Shown in pieces: positions 31,800 to 44,795 of a stretch of 64,000 nt of DNA. The notes beneath the pieces were generated by a model. It saw only the letters and a list, made by a program, of their open reading frames with translations. It did no database searches and had not been told where the DNA came from. The translations under genes were made by a program, and so were the position numbers. The stretch lies in NCBI RefSeq assembly GCF_001642475.1, contig NW_019173938.1, positions 434,001 through 498,000 on the forward strand, read 5' to 3'. This stretch comes from Fonsecaea monophora (taxonomy: Eukaryota > Ascomycota > Eurotiomycetes > Chaetothyriales > Herpotrichiellaceae). The first letter of the stretch is position 1; the number at the start of each line of letters is the position of its first letter.

Positions 31800-34700
31800 A
31801 TGGCGCCTCAGAAGCGCCCTGCTCCCACTGACGGCGACGACGATGGCGACGACAGTCGAGAGTCGTCCCCACCACCCCGCGCCTCCGTATGGCATTTCCT
31901 CAGGAACATCATGCTTAACAATGCTAACAAGAGGCTAGAATAAGAGAAGACGGACAAGCGAAGAATCGTCCACCCACATTTATACTTCGAGTGATCGAGC
32001 TGATGGCGAAGATGCCAGTACTCCCCCTTCCGAGATTAGTTCCGATAGCGACGAAGACGACGACGACGAAGAGGCGTTGCTTGCAGCCACCCAAGCTATC
32101 GAGGCCAGGAGCAGAGAAGGTGCTCACAATGAGCCTGCAGAGTACGGTATCTTGGAGGGAGTCCAGCTCAAGAACTTCATGTGTCACGAGGATATGAGTT
32201 ACGAGCTTGGCCCCTTGATCAATTTTATCTGCGGCAAAAATGGCAGTGGGAAGAGTGCGATTCTCACTGCCATCGTCCTGTGTCTAGGGGGGAAGGCTTC
32301 GGCAACGAATCGAGGAGCCCGTCTGCAAAACTTCATTAAAGAGGGAACCGATCACGCCACCATCATCTGCAGGCTAAAGAACCAAGGTGAAAATGCATAC
32401 ATGCCCGACGTATATGGGAAGACGATTCAAGTTGAACGCCACATCTCACGTACTGGCAGTAGTGGATTCAAGCTGAAGTCAGAAAAGGGCCGCATCGTGT
32501 CTACTCGGAAGTCTGATCTCGAAGAAATTTGCGATCATATGATGTTGCAGATCGAAAACCCAATGGCAGTTCTCTCGCAAGATCAGGCGCGTCAATTCAT
32601 TGCCAGCTCGAGCGCCACGGAAAAGTACAAGTTCTTCATGAAGGGCGTCCAACTTGAGCAGCTTGACCAGGACTATCGACTCATCGAGGAGCAGCTCGAC
32701 AACATCAAAGTAAAGATCGCCGCCAGGGCCCCGGATCTCAAATTTCTAAAGGGAAAGGCGGACAGCGCGGCGAACAAGCTTGCGCTATCCGACAGATACG
32801 AAGCTATGCGTGACAAGCTTCGAGATTATCGCCGACAGCTGACATGGGCCCAAGTCGCTATTCAGGAGAACATTCGAGATGAATATGTCAAAGAGCTTCA
32901 AGAGGCGGACGCAAAGATAGCGGCTGCAGAGGCAAAAGCTGAAGAGCTTGACGCGGCCTATCAGGAATCCGACCGAATTGCAGCCACCACCGCGGACAGG
33001 TATAATGAGGCAAATGAAGCTGTCCAGCGCCTCAACGACGAGAAGAAGGAGCTGCAGGCACAACAGCATGATCTGAAAAAGAACTATTCAGAAGCCGCTG
33101 CTGAGCAACGACAAATCCGTGACGCCTTGGTGAGTGCTGACAGAACCATAACACAGAAAAAGGCAGCTATCGAACAAGAAGTGCAAAGACTCGCCGAGCT
33201 CGATGGGGGAGGAGCTGCTCGCCGCATCAGCGAACTCAACGATGCGGAAGAAACGGTCAGAAGAGCGGAGCAGGAGTTGCAGGATCACCTGAACCAAAGA
33301 GATGCATGTGTCCAAGAAATCGAGACAATGCAAAGGCTTGAGGCTGAAACGGGAGAAGCGAAGAAGAATGAGGAACGGAGAGTGACCGACCTGGAGAACA
33401 ACCTAAGGCGTCTGGTAGAGAACCGCAACTCTCAAGATCTTGCTTTTCATCCCAGAATGCAGGACCTTCTGCGAGCCCTACAACAGGAGAGGGGGTTCCG
33501 GGACGCGCCTGTCGGCCCTCTGGGAAAGCATGTTAGATTGTTAAAACCGGAATGGTCTTCGATTTTGGAAAGATCCTTCGGTAGCGCGCTTTCGGGATTT
33601 ATCGTGACCAGCAAGCAGGACGAAAATCTGTTGAGCGGCATCATGCGACGGACTCAATGCATGCTGCCTATCTTCATCGCCAACAGCCTCCCACTGAACA
33701 TTGAGCCACATCTCCCGGATCCCCGATTCACCACCGTCTTGAGTGTTCTGGAAATCGACAACGAGGCGGTCAGGAAACAGCTCATTATTTCCAACCAAAT
33801 TGAGCAAAGCATCCTCATTTCAGACATGACTGAAGCCTCCAAGGCACTCTATTCGGAAGCTACACCTTTGCGCAATGTCAAGCGGTGCTATTGTTTCAGT
33901 CCAGGCAGCAAGGTCAAGGGTGCTGTTTTGTCTTATCGAAACGGCCGAGCAGCGCAAGATCCGGTGCACGAGTTTATCGGCTCTCCACGGATGAAAACAG
34001 ATATTGACGATGCAATCCGTCGGCAACAAGATGTTCTTGCTGAGTGCAAGACCCAGCGTCTACGGGCAGAGCAAGAATTTCGCAGCGCTCAAGATCGGCA
34101 TGTTAAAGCAAGACAGGCGCTCAAGCGACATGCGGACAGAAAGAGAGCGCTCGAAATTGCAGTACAGCAAGCGGAAGACAACGTTGAACGTTTGAGAGAG
34201 GCCATCAGGGACGACAGCGTCGAGGGTGGAAAGCTTGAGGCCCTGCGCCAGTCATTGAGCGAGGCAGAGGAGCAAAAGACCATTCACGAGAGCTCTTTTC
34301 AAGACTCGGTCATTGCCCTTGACGAACAAACCAAGAGACTTCGCGAGGCGACCCAAAAGTGCAACGAACTGGATGTCCGCATCAAAGATGCTGAAGCTAA
34401 GGTCGATAAGGAGCAGTTGAAAGCTCAGAAAGCCAGCAAGAAACGCGCGCATGATCTGGGCGAGAAAAATAGAGCGGTCGCTATGATTGACGACGCCAAA
34501 GCTGACCGTGGCACGCTGGAACGGAAGATGCAGGAAATGGATGAGAAAATTGCGAACTTCACAGACCAAGCACGGCTGGTCTGTGAACGGGTCAACCTTC
34601 CCGAAGGCGAAACATTTGAGAGCCTGAACAAAAAACATGAAAAACTTTCGGCAGATTATCGCAAATATCAATCCCAGGTGGGTGATCGGAATGATATCGC

Positions 34701-35325
34701 CGCCGAGGCATCCAAAACTTCCCAGGCATACAAGGCCGCCGAGCTGGAGATGAGTTCGTTTGAATCTTTACAGGCGCAACTCACGAGAACGCTTGGAGAG
34801 CGAAAAAGGCGGTGGGTATTGTTTCGAGGCCATATCACTGCTAGATCACGGGCAGGCTTCATCCACAAACTCAGCGAGAGAGGGTTCCGCGGACGGCTCC
34901 ACATCGATCATAGAAAGAAGGAGATGGACATCGCCGTCGAACCCGATATTACGAGACGTGACGGAAGCGGGAGAAGCGCAAAGACGTTGTCAGGTGGAGA
35001 GAAGTCATTCGCCCAGATCTGCCTGTTGCTCTCGATCTGGGACGCAATGGGTGTTCCAATTCGCTGTCTCGACGAATTCGACGTGTTCATGGATGCGGTC
35101 AACAGAAACACCAGTGTTAACCTGTTAATCGATGGAGCCAGGCACAGCAGTGGCGGGCAATTCATTCTTATCAGCCAGGCACCAAATCCGACATCAAGAA
35201 AGCTCCGGATGTCTGTGCCATTGAGTAAGTGGAGAAGCGTCGCACCTTGTACACAGATACTAACAATCTATAGGATTGCGCCACCAGAAAGGGGCCAAAC
35301 GAGGCTCGTACTCACTGCCACATGA
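31800..35325 (+). CDS. SMC6: Smc6 (Smc5/6 complex ATPase), 3' end frameshifted
   Basis: Exons 31800-31886, 31939-35224 and 35274-35325. The first intron has a TGCTAAC branch site, the last a TACTAAC. Walker A is GKNGSGKSA near residue 110. Two long coiled coils flank the hinge (around GFRDAPVGPLGKHVRLL). The signature LSGGEKSF and Walker B (CLDEFDVFMD) are intact. Smc6 acts in DNA repair and chromosome segregation. The exon total is 3425 nt, one base short of a multiple of three. The family ending (ISPGTKSDIKKAPDVCAIE then IAPPERGQTRL after the intron) is read only if one C is added at 35174-35176. As written, the spliced product ends in an unrelated ~30-residue tail. This is either a real mutation or a base-call error. 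About 1140 residues if intact. Confidence 0.9.
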
Positions 35326-37192
35326 TTGTCGAATGTTGCCATGCTGGTAATGAGGACACACAGGACTGCCAAGATCTTGCTCTTTGGCCGGACTGAACCA
35401 TTGTAGGACCGGACGTGATTGAGTCGACGTTGACACAACATTGCATCTTGTTCTTGTTGAGGTTGGCACCGGGTTGCGGTCGACGTGTGACAGACAGAGA
35501 AGGTTGTGCTGACCTGTGGTGCTCGTGGGCAGCCTCAACTTTTACACATGTGCAAATTGGCTGACTGCTATAACGCTATGGGCCACGACTGCTTCTGGGA
35601 ACTGCTTCCATAGGGTGCGTGCGGTGTAAACAACCGAAGGCGCCAGGGCCATAATGCGGGCCACATCATGGTTTATGGCCCACGCCCGAGACCTCCTGGA
35701 CTCACCTGACTCTGTGTAACGGCCTACGCTTCACCGATTTTTATCAACACGGAGCCCGCCGATCTTCAGTCGACACTGGAAAGTCGAGAGTCTGAAAAAC
35801 ATGTGCCAGGCGGTGGTTGTCCACGAAAGCTGCACAGAGAGGGACGTGGCGACTCCTGACGACACTCCGATGGATGATTGTGCGACTGCCGTCTCGTTCG
35901 CGTGGCTGCAGTTTGGGTTCTTGCGGAAGCCATCGTCCAGTGAGGCTCAGCAAGACCTCCTGACGACTATTTATCGGACCGCGGAAGGCTTCGCAAATGT
36001 CTCTCCCTTCAAGGACCATCCATTCTTAGGCGGAGCCATATTGTTTTCACCGGACTCTCGCATCGACGCGTTGGCAACACCAATGCCTCTAGTCGATAGC
36101 TCGATTTGCTGCGATTACATGGACATGCATCACTTCAGCAACACCCCGATGAAAGGTCATCTCCCACAGCCACTGCCAGTTTTGCGTTACCTTCATCTGA
36201 TACGGAAGGCAAATTGGTCCCGCATGGTGACTTCGCTCCCAGAACACAGCAAGTCTGAAGAGCTGGATTTTGACAGAGGTCCCACAGTCAACGCTGCAAA
36301 GACAAGGAATTGTGGATGTGTCTTGCCGTGTGCGAGAGGAAGGTGCGCAGCGACGTTGATGATCTGGCGTGGAGCAAATAGCTTACGTTGACAAGTTGTC
36401 CTTGCAAGGGTTCAAGGGGACCAGGAGCATGCCCATCAAGCTGCACTTGTCTATGCAACTGAGAGCTCGACCGTGGTAGAATTTGGGAGGGTGGTCTTTT
36501 GCGGTCTACATGGTCTCAGGTGCGCTCAGGCTGAAAGATGGTGTGTGTCTATGGTTCGGTTCTGCCGCCTCTCGGTGGGCCGAGACTGTAGTATTGTAAG
36601 CCTGTCGATCTGAGGGAGTCCTCATTGTCAGCAGGAATGAATGATGAATGAACCAGGATGAAAGCGAATTGGGGGCTGAATGGCCAAGGTAGAATCAGTG
36701 TCGAAGTCATTGGAACAAAGCAGGCAGCGCAGGTTGCCTAAAACAGCAAGATTTGGTTTATGCCTGGGTCTTGGCGCTGGACTGGGATCTGCAGTCGCGG
36801 ACCAGGCACAAAGAACTTGCCCTCCCACTCTACTCCAGACTCGAAGCACCAGAACTCACTTACACCTCGACTACACTACTTTCACGGGGCGAAGCCGCCA
36901 CTAGAAAACCTTCTGACTCTCTCCAAGCACCTCACTACCTTCTCGACGCAGATTGGCTTCCTTTGACACAAGAAAGCCACAGATCCCAACCCGCCACAAA
37001 GTGAACACCCCGCGACAATCCTACCTCTACCCACGATCTTTCCACTACCCTCTCTCAAGCCATTCCTCTAGGCGCCAGTAGATCTCTCGTGACTAGAAAG
37101 AGGTTGTTGTCGTTGTCGACCAATCGATCTGCTGCTCGCAAAACCCGACATCACACCCTTTTCCCATTCCGCCCTCTAAATCTCTCTCAAAA
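35326..37192. other. Long intergenic region before Dhh1
   Basis: 1.87 kb. A 196-codon frame opens with ATG at 35801 and ends at 36391 (plus strand), but it shows no domain, signal peptide or compositional pattern that convinces me, and smaller frames overlap it on the other strand. The last ~400 bp before 37193 are CT-rich and are probably the Dhh1 leader. Confidence 0.4.
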
Positions 37193-38746
37193 ATGACGGA
37201 CGCTTTAGCAGCACAACTCAACAAAGCCTCTTTGAACGATGGCGCAGACGAGTCAAACTGGAAAGACTCGCTCAACCTTCCAGCAAAGGACACCAGACAA
37301 CAGACTGAAGATGTGACTGCTACAAAAGGCTTGGATTTTGAAGACTTTTACATCAAGCGTGAATTGATGATGGGCATATTCGAGGCCGGATTCGAGAAAC
37401 CCTCTCCGATTCAGGAAGAAACCATACCTGTTGCCCTCACCGGCCGAGATATCCTGGCCCGAGCAAAGAATGGAACTGGCAAAACCGCAGCCTTTGTTAT
37501 TCCTACCCTCGAACGAATCAACCCCAAAAACCCAAAAACCCAAGCGCTAATTCTAGTCCCCACTCGAGAACTCGCTCTACAAACGTCCCAGGTCTGCAAG
37601 ACTCTGGGAAAGCACTTGGGCATCAATGTCATGGTTACTACAGGTGGCACCGGACTGAAAGACGATATCATCAGGTTAGGGGAAACAGTACATATTATCG
37701 TTGGCACCCCTGGGAGAATCCTCGACCTTGCAAGCAAAGGTGTTGCAGACTTGTCCGAATGCCCTATATTTGTCATGGACGAAGCCGACAAGTTGCTGTC
37801 TCCGGAGTTCACTGTTGTCATTGAGCAACTCCTATCCTTCCATCCCAAAGACCGACAGGTGATGCTGTTCAGCGCCACTTTCCCGATGATCGTCAAGGCA
37901 TTCAAAGACAAACACATGCGAAATCCCTACGAAATCAACCTTATGGACGAGCTGACCCTGCGTGGTATAACCCAATACTATGCTTTCGTCGAAGAGAAGC
38001 AGAAAGTTCATTGCCTCAACACATTATTCTCGAAGCTTCAGATCAACCAGTCAATCATCTTTTGCAACTCGACAAACCGGGTTGAGCTCCTTGCAAAGAA
38101 GATCACCGAACTGGGGTATTCGTGCTTCTACTCTCACGCCAAAATGCTGCAGCAGAATCGAAACAAGGTTTTCCACGACTTCCGTGCCGGCGTCTGTCGA
38201 AATCTGGTGTGTTCCGATCTCCTCACTCGTGGTATTGATATTCAAGCGGTCAATGTGGTCATCAACTTCGATTTCCCCAAAAATGCCGAAACATATCTCC
38301 ATCGCATTGGTCGTTCTGGACGATTCGGTCATCGTGGTCTCGCTATCAACTTGATCAACTGGGACGATCGTTTCAATCTGTATAAAATCGAACAAGAGCT
38401 GGGCACTGAGATCCAGCCGATTCCTCCATCTATCGACAAGAGTCTGTATGTATATGAGAATCCCGAATCGATTCCACGCGCAATGCCTCCACCAGCACAG
38501 ACTCAGAAGGCCAACACGTCCAACGCGAATGCCAATGCAAACAACACAAATAACAATGCTACCAACAGCAACGGTCAATACCAGCAGGCTCGGAGACCAC
38601 AGAATCAATCGAACGGATATGGGCAACAATACAACAACCAAGGACGTGGTGGATATCGTGGACGAGGTCGAGGTCAGGGTGCTCGAGGCCGTGGAGGTCA
38701 TCCCCAGCAGTCAACAGCGGCACCCGTGGGTCAAATCGCTCACTAG
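37193..38746 (+). CDS. DHH1: DEAD-box RNA helicase Dhh1 (DDX6)
   Basis: A single frame of 517 residues from the ATG at 37193. All helicase motifs are visible: Q-motif FEKPSPIQEETIP, motif I AKNGTGKT, PTRELALQ, VMDEADKLL (motif II), FSAT, RGIDIQAVNVVINFD and HRIGRSGRFGH. The core is of the Dhh1/DDX6 type, which links decapping, translational repression and P-bodies. The C-terminal ~90 residues are Asn/Gln-rich and then Gly/Arg-rich (GYRGRGRGQGARGRGG), as in other filamentous-fungal Dhh1 proteins, and fit its role in condensates. No intron was needed. Confidence 0.95.
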   Translation: MTDALAAQLNKASLNDGADESNWKDSLNLPAKDTRQQTEDVTATKGLDFEDFYIKRELMMGIFEAGFEKPSPIQEETIPVALTGRDILARAKNGTGKTAAFVIPTLERINPKNPKTQALILVPTRELALQTSQVCKTLGKHLGINVMVTTGGTGLKDDIIRLGETVHIIVGTPGRILDLASKGVADLSECPIFVMDEADKLLSPEFTVVIEQLLSFHPKDRQVMLFSATFPMIVKAFKDKHMRNPYEINLMDELTLRGITQYYAFVEEKQKVHCLNTLFSKLQINQSIIFCNSTNRVELLAKKITELGYSCFYSHAKMLQQNRNKVFHDFRAGVCRNLVCSDLLTRGIDIQAVNVVINFDFPKNAETYLHRIGRSGRFGHRGLAINLINWDDRFNLYKIEQELGTEIQPIPPSIDKSLYVYENPESIPRAMPPPAQTQKANTSNANANANNTNNNATNSNGQYQQARRPQNQSNGYGQQYNNQGRGGYRGRGRGQGARGRGGHPQQSTAAPVGQIAH

Positions 38747-40872
38747 TCTGAGATTTGAACTTTGATCTAGCGGTGGACCTTTTTTTTTCTCTTCTTGATT
38801 TTCTGTTTCACGGCGTTTTTTCTTTCAGTTTCATGGCACGAAGGTCTATGACATGCGACATGCGCAAGCTGGGAGTTTTCAATAATGGCTGGCTCATGTG
38901 GTTTTCCTTGCGATCAGATCTGTACAACAGTGTTGGTACAGCTTCTACTTCTTTCTTGGGGTGGGTGTTTTCTGGATGGATTGCTACGGACGGACCGGGG
39001 GGGCTTCTGGGTCCTCTGCCGAGCAAGCTTCGGTCGGGGATTTATGGCTCATGACATTGCATGTCTTGAAAGAGCCACGTTCTTGTTGGGGTCACGGAGA
39101 AAACTGGCGCAAAAAGTTTCGGTGAAGGTCAGTGCAGTCTTCTACACGGATTGTAGACCTGCATGGCGTTGCTTGGCTATTTGCATTTCTCTCGTTCAGA
39201 TCTCGGACATACCAGCCACACGACGACTCCTATCACTGTCACGATATCCTATGCTCATACTCTTCAACTCTATCCACTTCGACACCAGTCTTACGGAACG
39301 ACCTAATCATCAAATACGCCTGGCGCATATTCAATCAATATCTCTCTCGGCGAGCAGCCAAACACCCTCTTTTTCGACTTGCGCAGAAACGACACCCAAA
39401 TACAGGCACCACCACCACGACATACCCAAGAATATCGACACCTCATACCTACTGCCTTCTACGAGCCCTTCAGCGCACTAAACCAACACACCAATTATAA
39501 TCGTCATGCGATTACCTCTCCGTGACAACATGATGTCACCTAGTGCAGCTCAGTGCTAGGACCTGGCATTAATCTTCAACACAAAAGACGACAATGATCT
39601 GTCATCGAATCCAATTCAATCCAACAGTGAACTTTCTTTCATATGCCACCTCATCACCGGACAGGGGAAGGGTAACGCTTGATAGATGCAAGCAGATCTC
39701 AAAGACGCTCTCACACAAAAAACTATGAAAACAATAAAAAAATAATAGGAGGAAAGCCGACGGCTTGCACATCCCGGAAGTTCGTGAGAATTTTATGTCT
39801 GTGACAGGCAAATGCACCGAACAAACGGAAACAGACCTACGAACACTGCGAAAGAATTCCACAGTCGCTCGATAAACGAGCAAAGACGACCAAGAAAGTC
39901 ATCTACCACTGGTGGAAGTACTGTGACGATTCTAGTTTCTAGTGGGATGGAAATAGCTTGACAAGATATCGGAACAGCAAAGCGCAGACTAGATGGGACG
40001 ACACTCTAGTATATTTGTGTCTGTCTGTTTAGTTCTTTTCTGCGCGCCGCGCACCTCACTCGAGGTCGAAGCTGATCAATGAGAAAAACTGCCCTCTTTC
40101 CTCTGAAAAAACAGAAAAAGGAACAAACCATGCCACCTATTTTGATTCTAGAAGTGCTTGCCTTATACCGTGACGTACTACCACATTCTCTGGTAAGCTG
40201 GCGATATCCAACCGTCCCCAACCCGGACTCGACTGCCCTGATCGGGAAAATGCCGTCCCCGTTGATCATTTGAGCGCTCTCTATCTCCCTCTTGCCCGCG
40301 GAAGCTCGCAAGCTAGATCTCAATGAAGAAGGAAGGGAGAGAGAGAAGGGAACGAATCGGAGTAGAAAAACACAAATCTGATCCCAATTAAGTTCACCAT
40401 TAAGTAGCTAAAAGTAAAGTAAAGTAAAGTATTCCTTCCTTCTTCCTTCCTTCCTGGCTGGCTGGCCCAATTCCAACATTATGCGAGGCGTTTGCCAAAG
40501 CTCGACTCGAGTTGACTCGATGCCACTCAACACGCCAGCCAGCGATCTGATCACCTTTGGCGGGGGAGGTATGTTAAACAAAAACATGCAAATGCCTCAA
40601 GACGGGGCGTGCATGGCCCTTCAGGGGATGTGCGGGTGACGGTGAGGTCGAGGGTGTCCTTTGTCCGTTGACATGTCCAAGCGTGTATGTATGTCTATGA
40701 AACGGAGATCTCTGTCCTTTCTGGCAGCGGCCATTGAAGAGAGGGATCCAATCGTGGCTTGCTTACTACTACTCCAAGGTCTCATACTGCGTAGAAAGTG
40801 GCGGATGGGAAAAAGACAGGAGATGGTGATTGATTCGATAAATTGCGTACCACCGCATTTGATCGGGGTTTC
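38747..40872. other. Long intergenic region between Dhh1 and Pom152, with short repeats
   Basis: 2.13 kb with no supported gene. It begins with the Dhh1 3' end (T-rich near 38780) and ends at the Pom152 stop. At 40411-40430 there are four AAAGT units, then TTCC repeats to about 40454 and CTGG repeats to about 40465. Frames of up to ~200 codons exist on the plus strand (38885-39481), but they overlap other frames and look random. Confidence 0.45.
40411..40465. repeat. Compound short tandem repeat (AAAGT, TTCC, CTGG)
   Basis: Four AAAGT units, followed by a run of TTCC units and three CTGG units. It lies in non-coding DNA downstream of Pom152. Confidence 0.85.
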
Positions 40873-43800
40873 TCAATAAGTCAACAGCTTCTTCTGGCCA
40901 CCCATGAGACCGCCGCCGTTTCCAGCAGCCTTGTGACTGGGTTTGGTGTATGAACAGAATCGGTCTTTGATGCTCACAACCTCATAGATGCCCTCGTCGC
41001 TGGCACGGATCATCTTGCTGAATTCGTCTGACGTGTCGTGGCGTGTCTCGAGAACTCGGGCTTTGCCCGTGCCTTTTCTGAGGTTCTCCGTGCGAGTATA
41101 TCTGGTAGGCGTCATCAAAATGTCAGTATATCTTCCAGCTGTCTGTTGAGTGAGGACGCAATGCGTGGGGGAAGAGACAGGGATACTCACGTGAATTCAA
41201 AAGGTGGCGTCCCAGTAAACGTAAACAGTATGTCCACCTCCCCTCCCTCATGAATGTCGCTGATTACCGTCTTTCCCTTGCCAATTTCAACAGTCGGATA
41301 CGGATGAATGACTTTTCTGATGTCTTTCCTTGCGCGGCATTTGTTATTCCCCATCGCTGAGTCGCTGACACCCGTGATGACAAACTCTCCTGGCGACTCA
41401 GCAAGCCGTCTGAACTCATTACCCGAAACACGTGCTTTTCGTTCACGATTCTGGAAAGTATAGAAAACATCAAAGGGGGCTTGGCCGCTCAGGGAGAAAG
41501 AGACGTGCTCGCCCACACAGTAATGTTCTTGGGACTCCAGCGGGATGATGGCCGGTGGCGCTGAGACATGAATGCGGACGGCGGATGGGTCCGAGTCGAG
41601 GATGGATTCGCAGCCAAGCGCGTCTTTGACTGAACGAATAGAAACGGTATGTGTACCTAGGTCGAGGGTGGCCCGCGAAAGTGGCCACGAGTAGCTACGC
41701 GTAGCTATGTCTTTTTGGCGGATGATCTCAGGGCGGGTTGATACGCCGTGGTGAATGATGGCAATTTCGACACTGAAAGGGGGCGTGCCGGTAAAGGTGA
41801 TCGGTATGTTTTCAGTTTCGGCCTCGGCGCTGTTTGTGAAGGTGGGATCGTATTTGCAGTAGCCATAAGTCTTCCCTGCCTGGCTGAACTTTGCAGACGG
41901 TAGAGGATACACTTGCTGCCAGAGAACAATCGGCGTAAATCCCTTCTTGTCGGGAGAATAGCGAGCATCGCCCAGCTCGCTGAAAACGTAAGAGTATTCT
42001 CCAGCTTTGCTGGTGTCAAGATTGACTTGCGCACTACTACCTGCCAGGGTGACAGGCTTGTTGCTGATTGCAGCAGGCCCCTTGATTGGTTCGAACTTCT
42101 GCTGGTATTTGAGGTGGAAAGGCGGGCTGCCTGTGAGACCAAGGCCCAGAACTGATTCGTCTCCCTGACAAACTGCGGCCTTGCGGAAGCCTTTCGATCC
42201 TTCTGTCCCAATAGCCGGATCTTTGATTGATAGCGTTGGTCGGGGCAGCCAGCTCACTTGGAATTTGTTCGCTTTAGAATCAACCACGCCGGGGCAACTG
42301 TCATGAATAGAGACGATCTCGTAAGTACCCGGACGGTCGACTGAGATTTCGGCGTTTGCGTCTCTGAATATCTGCTCAAATGAATCAGAGCCGTCGTCCA
42401 GATTCTGCAGTCTGACCGCCCATGGGGCGAAGCCGTTGAGCCGCAATGGCAGTTTCACAGACCTGCCATCTAGTGCCAGGATCGATCGTTTGCCGTCTAT
42501 ATCGCCGAACGCTGCGCGTGGTTGCTCTTGTCTGACTTCGACCTTCCGTTCCTCCTGCAACGTCGTACGACATCGTGATTTGTCTTGGACTCCTGATAGT
42601 ACAACAGAATAGCTCCCTCCTTCTGCAAAGGGGGGAAGTTCGATCATGCATAGCTCGTCCTCGGTGTGGATGTGGTGCTTCTTTCTTTTGCCGGCATGCA
42701 CCAGCTCATAATCCAAATCCCACGGTCCTTGACCTGCAAGTCTAACTGGTATGGACACAGGTGAGCCGAGACACGCCTTTACAGCACGATTGTCTCCGTG
42801 GAATATCGCAGACGCCGGTGGCTTGATGTCTTGTTTGAGGACGAGATTTTGGTCTTTTAGTGACACGCTGCCGTAGACTTGGTCTTCGATCTCATGGATT
42901 GTGTATATGTAAGAGCCAGCGGCTCTTTCACGCAATTCCATCTGACCGCGCATACCAGAAAATTCTTGGACTTTGGGGAAAGCCGTCCCACGGTGGCTTA
43001 TTGTGTATCGAACTTTGAAGGGAGGAGTCCCCGTGAAGTCAAAGTTAACATACATGCCAATTGGATTACCGGCACACTTGTCAAAAATGTCCTCAGACTC
43101 CATACTGAGACCTGGTTTGGGAGGATTATGGAGCAGACATGACGAAGGTTCAACGACCTCGCCACGGCAGAACTGGCTGTCAACAGAATCGAGGCTATAT
43201 TTGCCAGGCTGACTGATCAGAGGCATGGAGCGACGGTCCGCCATCTCGTGTACATGGTTTTCCGAGCGAACGGCTTCCCCTTCGCCGTCTGAGACAAAGC
43301 TGTACTTCACATTAAGCGGCCAGTCTGATGGATGCAACGAATCCACATGTTGGATTGAAATCGGAAGAGGAATAGCGTTTCCTTCACGGACGCGAAGTAC
43401 GCGATCTGAGTTGAGGCCTCCCATCGTGACTCGAGGCCTGTTATGCACAGTCAAGCTCTGCACCCGTGGAGCATGAAAGTCCTTTGATTTGCTCCCATTG
43501 TAGACGACCTTGTTCCCGAGACCATCTTCTACTTCCTCGATGGTGTAAGAATGGCTTCCATTCTGGTGTAGAGATTCATTGATCTCGAACGACTCGGTTG
43601 TGGATTTCGTCCACCCCATATGTGGCCGTCGTGGATCGAGGACGACAGCCGAGGCCTCATCGCTGGAGACCAAGTCGAGATCCACATGTGGCAGTACATT
43701 CTGGACAATGGAACTGAATTGCTTGTGATTGACGGTTTTGCTGTATTTGACTTTGAACGGTGGGACACCTGTGACTCGCAGAGCGATGTTGCTCAACTCT

Positions 43801-44795
43801 CCAGTGCATCTGTCCTCGGATTGAGTCGAGATCGACGCCAACGGGCAATGCACAACCGCCGTGTCGAAACTCCGTTTCCGCACTTCCAATTTTGTCGTGT
43901 CAATAACGCGTTGCAGCTGGTACAGGCCAGCCTTTGAAACCGGGTAAAGTAGAGTCCGAGGCGTGTTTGTATCAGACTTGTGGTGACCGCTGTCGGCCTG
44001 TTTTTTCAACTGTCTGGCTTGTTTGCTGCTGATGGTGATCGTCTCGACTTCCTCCGTCTCAAGGTCATACCGTTGCAGCTCAATAGAAATAGGTGTCGTC
44101 TGATTGATCTGAATCGGTAGTTCCACTGAGGGTCTCGACGCGTCAATGCAAAACGCCCTCTTCTCGGGATTCAGAATGGCAGAGCCCTCTGGAAGGATGT
44201 GTATAATTTGTTTGCCCAAGATGATCGAGGAGTTGTGTAGAATATCGCCTGGTTTCACCCGGTGCTCCGAGATCGACAGCTCGCGATCATAGGCTACCTT
44301 GACCAGTGCCCCCAGCCACGTCAGGAAAGGTATTGGTATCTTGTACATTAAGAAAGCATTTGCAATAGCATGCAGCAACCATAGTGTGAAAGCCGTGGGA
44401 AACGAGAACTCCAGCCAGGGTATCTTAAACGCCGGTAGCGCCACGAAGAATGCGGCATCAATTCCTACCCATTTAAGAAACAACCACGTCGAATCCAGAT
44501 CATTTTCCACATTGTAGGAGTTGTACAGCCTCCAGGCTGTGAGAGCAATATAAAACCCAAAAACGTAGAATCTTTGAGATGGAACGTCGACGATTTCGGT
44601 CGGTATCAGGGGCGTAGGGGCACCCGCCCGCTCACCAGGGGTTTTCACAGGTCGTATTATCGGTGATGGTCTCTCAGGAAAGGGAGAAGGGGGTGAGCCC
44701 AGAGCTGAGCGTTCATTGTTGTTGAAGGTTCGGCGTCGAGGGTCTGTTCGTGGAGTGGTAGGGAAGGCCGACCGCAGTCGCGGAGTTCCATTCAT
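40873..44795 (-). CDS. POM152: Transmembrane nucleoporin Pom152
   Basis: Two exons, 44795-41191 and 41101-40873, across an 89-nt intron (GTGAGT...ACCAG), giving 1277 residues, close to yeast Pom152 (1337). The ATG at 44795 (MNGTPRLRSAF) is used because the 28 upstream codons start with GTG. The N-terminal ~80 residues are basic and Pro/Ser-rich. Hydrophobic segments follow at about 75-190 (FYVFGFYIALTAW, WLLHAIANAFLMY). The long remainder is a chain of Ig-like repeats, marked by recurring (S/T)G(T/S/V)PPF motifs such as GVPPFKVKY, GTPPFKVRY, GSPPFHLKY and GTPPFEF. Pom152 anchors the pore in the membrane and forms the luminal ring. The last exon completes the final repeat. It is divergent from the UCH gene. 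Confidence 0.93.

Noticed and set aside
31887..31938. Reading through the first intron of Smc6
   Set aside because: It ends in a stop after a few codons, while splicing at GTATGG and CTAG keeps the frame and has a TGCTAAC branch site.
35801..36391. 196-codon ORF between Smc6 and Dhh1
   Set aside because: It opens with ATG but has no motif, signal or homologue that I recognise, and a competing frame overlaps it. A frame of this length can arise by chance in 1.9 kb of GC-balanced DNA.
38885..39481. 198-codon plus-strand frame after Dhh1
   Set aside because: It sits in the Dhh1 3' flank, is overlapped by other frames and lacks a domain or splice support.
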